Positions 5,598 through 5,644 of a stretch of DNA of 5,644 bases are shown here, piece by piece. The position numbers and the translations under genes were made by a program. The number at the start of each line of letters is the position of its first letter. Position 1 is the stretch's first letter. This DNA is from an uncultured Bacillaceae bacterium (GTDB lineage Bacteria; Bacillota; Bacilli; Bacillales; Amphibacillaceae). The notes under the pieces were generated by a model that saw only the letters and a program-made list of their open reading frames with translations, was not told the origin of the DNA and did not search any database. The stretch is from NCBI GenBank assembly GCA_937925695.1, contig CALAMD010000015.1:1-5644 (forward strand), written 5' to 3'.

Positions 5598-5644
5598 GTT
5601 CATTTGATGGGAGTTATATCCATCGTTTGGCTTCAATTTATCCA

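Noticed and set aside
5606..5624. Inverted repeat GATGG / CCATC near the window end
   Set aside because: Arms are only five bases, with no associated T run or gene. Chance is the simpler explanation.

Overview
The window reads as a low-GC Gram-positive chromosome, most likely a member of the Bacillaceae. The gene order (long-form hpf, a small gene, secA, prfB, a cytochrome c lipoprotein) matches the B. subtilis hpf(yvyD)-secA-prfB-cccB neighbourhood as I recall it. Strong AGGAGG-type ribosome binding sites, AT-rich spacers and T-tailed hairpin terminators fit the same group. I cannot name the genus. All genes lie on the + strand and no mobile element, tRNA, rRNA or CRISPR array is visible.

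Layout: 1-82 is the hpf promoter region, with a near-consensus SigB-type promoter. 86-640 is hpf, closed by a bidirectional terminator at 675-711. 641-922 is an AT-rich spacer with a hairpin at 800-841, several Spo0A-box-like 9-mers and an extended -10 promoter. 923-1114 encodes an unrecognised 63-residue protein, followed by a terminator at 1150-1192. 1193-1345 carries the likely secA promoter. 1346-3856 is full-length secA. 3857-3949 holds a 19-bp hairpin and a TATAAT box. 3950-5069 is prfB, read through a programmed +1 frameshift at an in-frame UGA. 5070-5233 is a spacer with a weak promoter, 5234-5533 is a CccB-type cytochrome c551 lipoprotein, and 5553-5597 is a strong terminator. 5598-5644 shows nothing I can support.

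Functionally this is housekeeping: ribosome hibernation under stress (Hpf), protein export (SecA), termination at UGA/UAA (RF2) and membrane-tethered electron transfer (CccB, itself a Sec substrate). The genes appear to be separate or partly separate transcription units rather than one operon, because terminator-like hairpins stand after hpf, after the small gene, after secA and after cccB.

I found no clearly new biological system. The least explained part is the 641-1114 segment: a small Cys-X-Cys coiled-coil-like protein whose predicted promoter has a Spo0A-box-like sequence over its -35 element.
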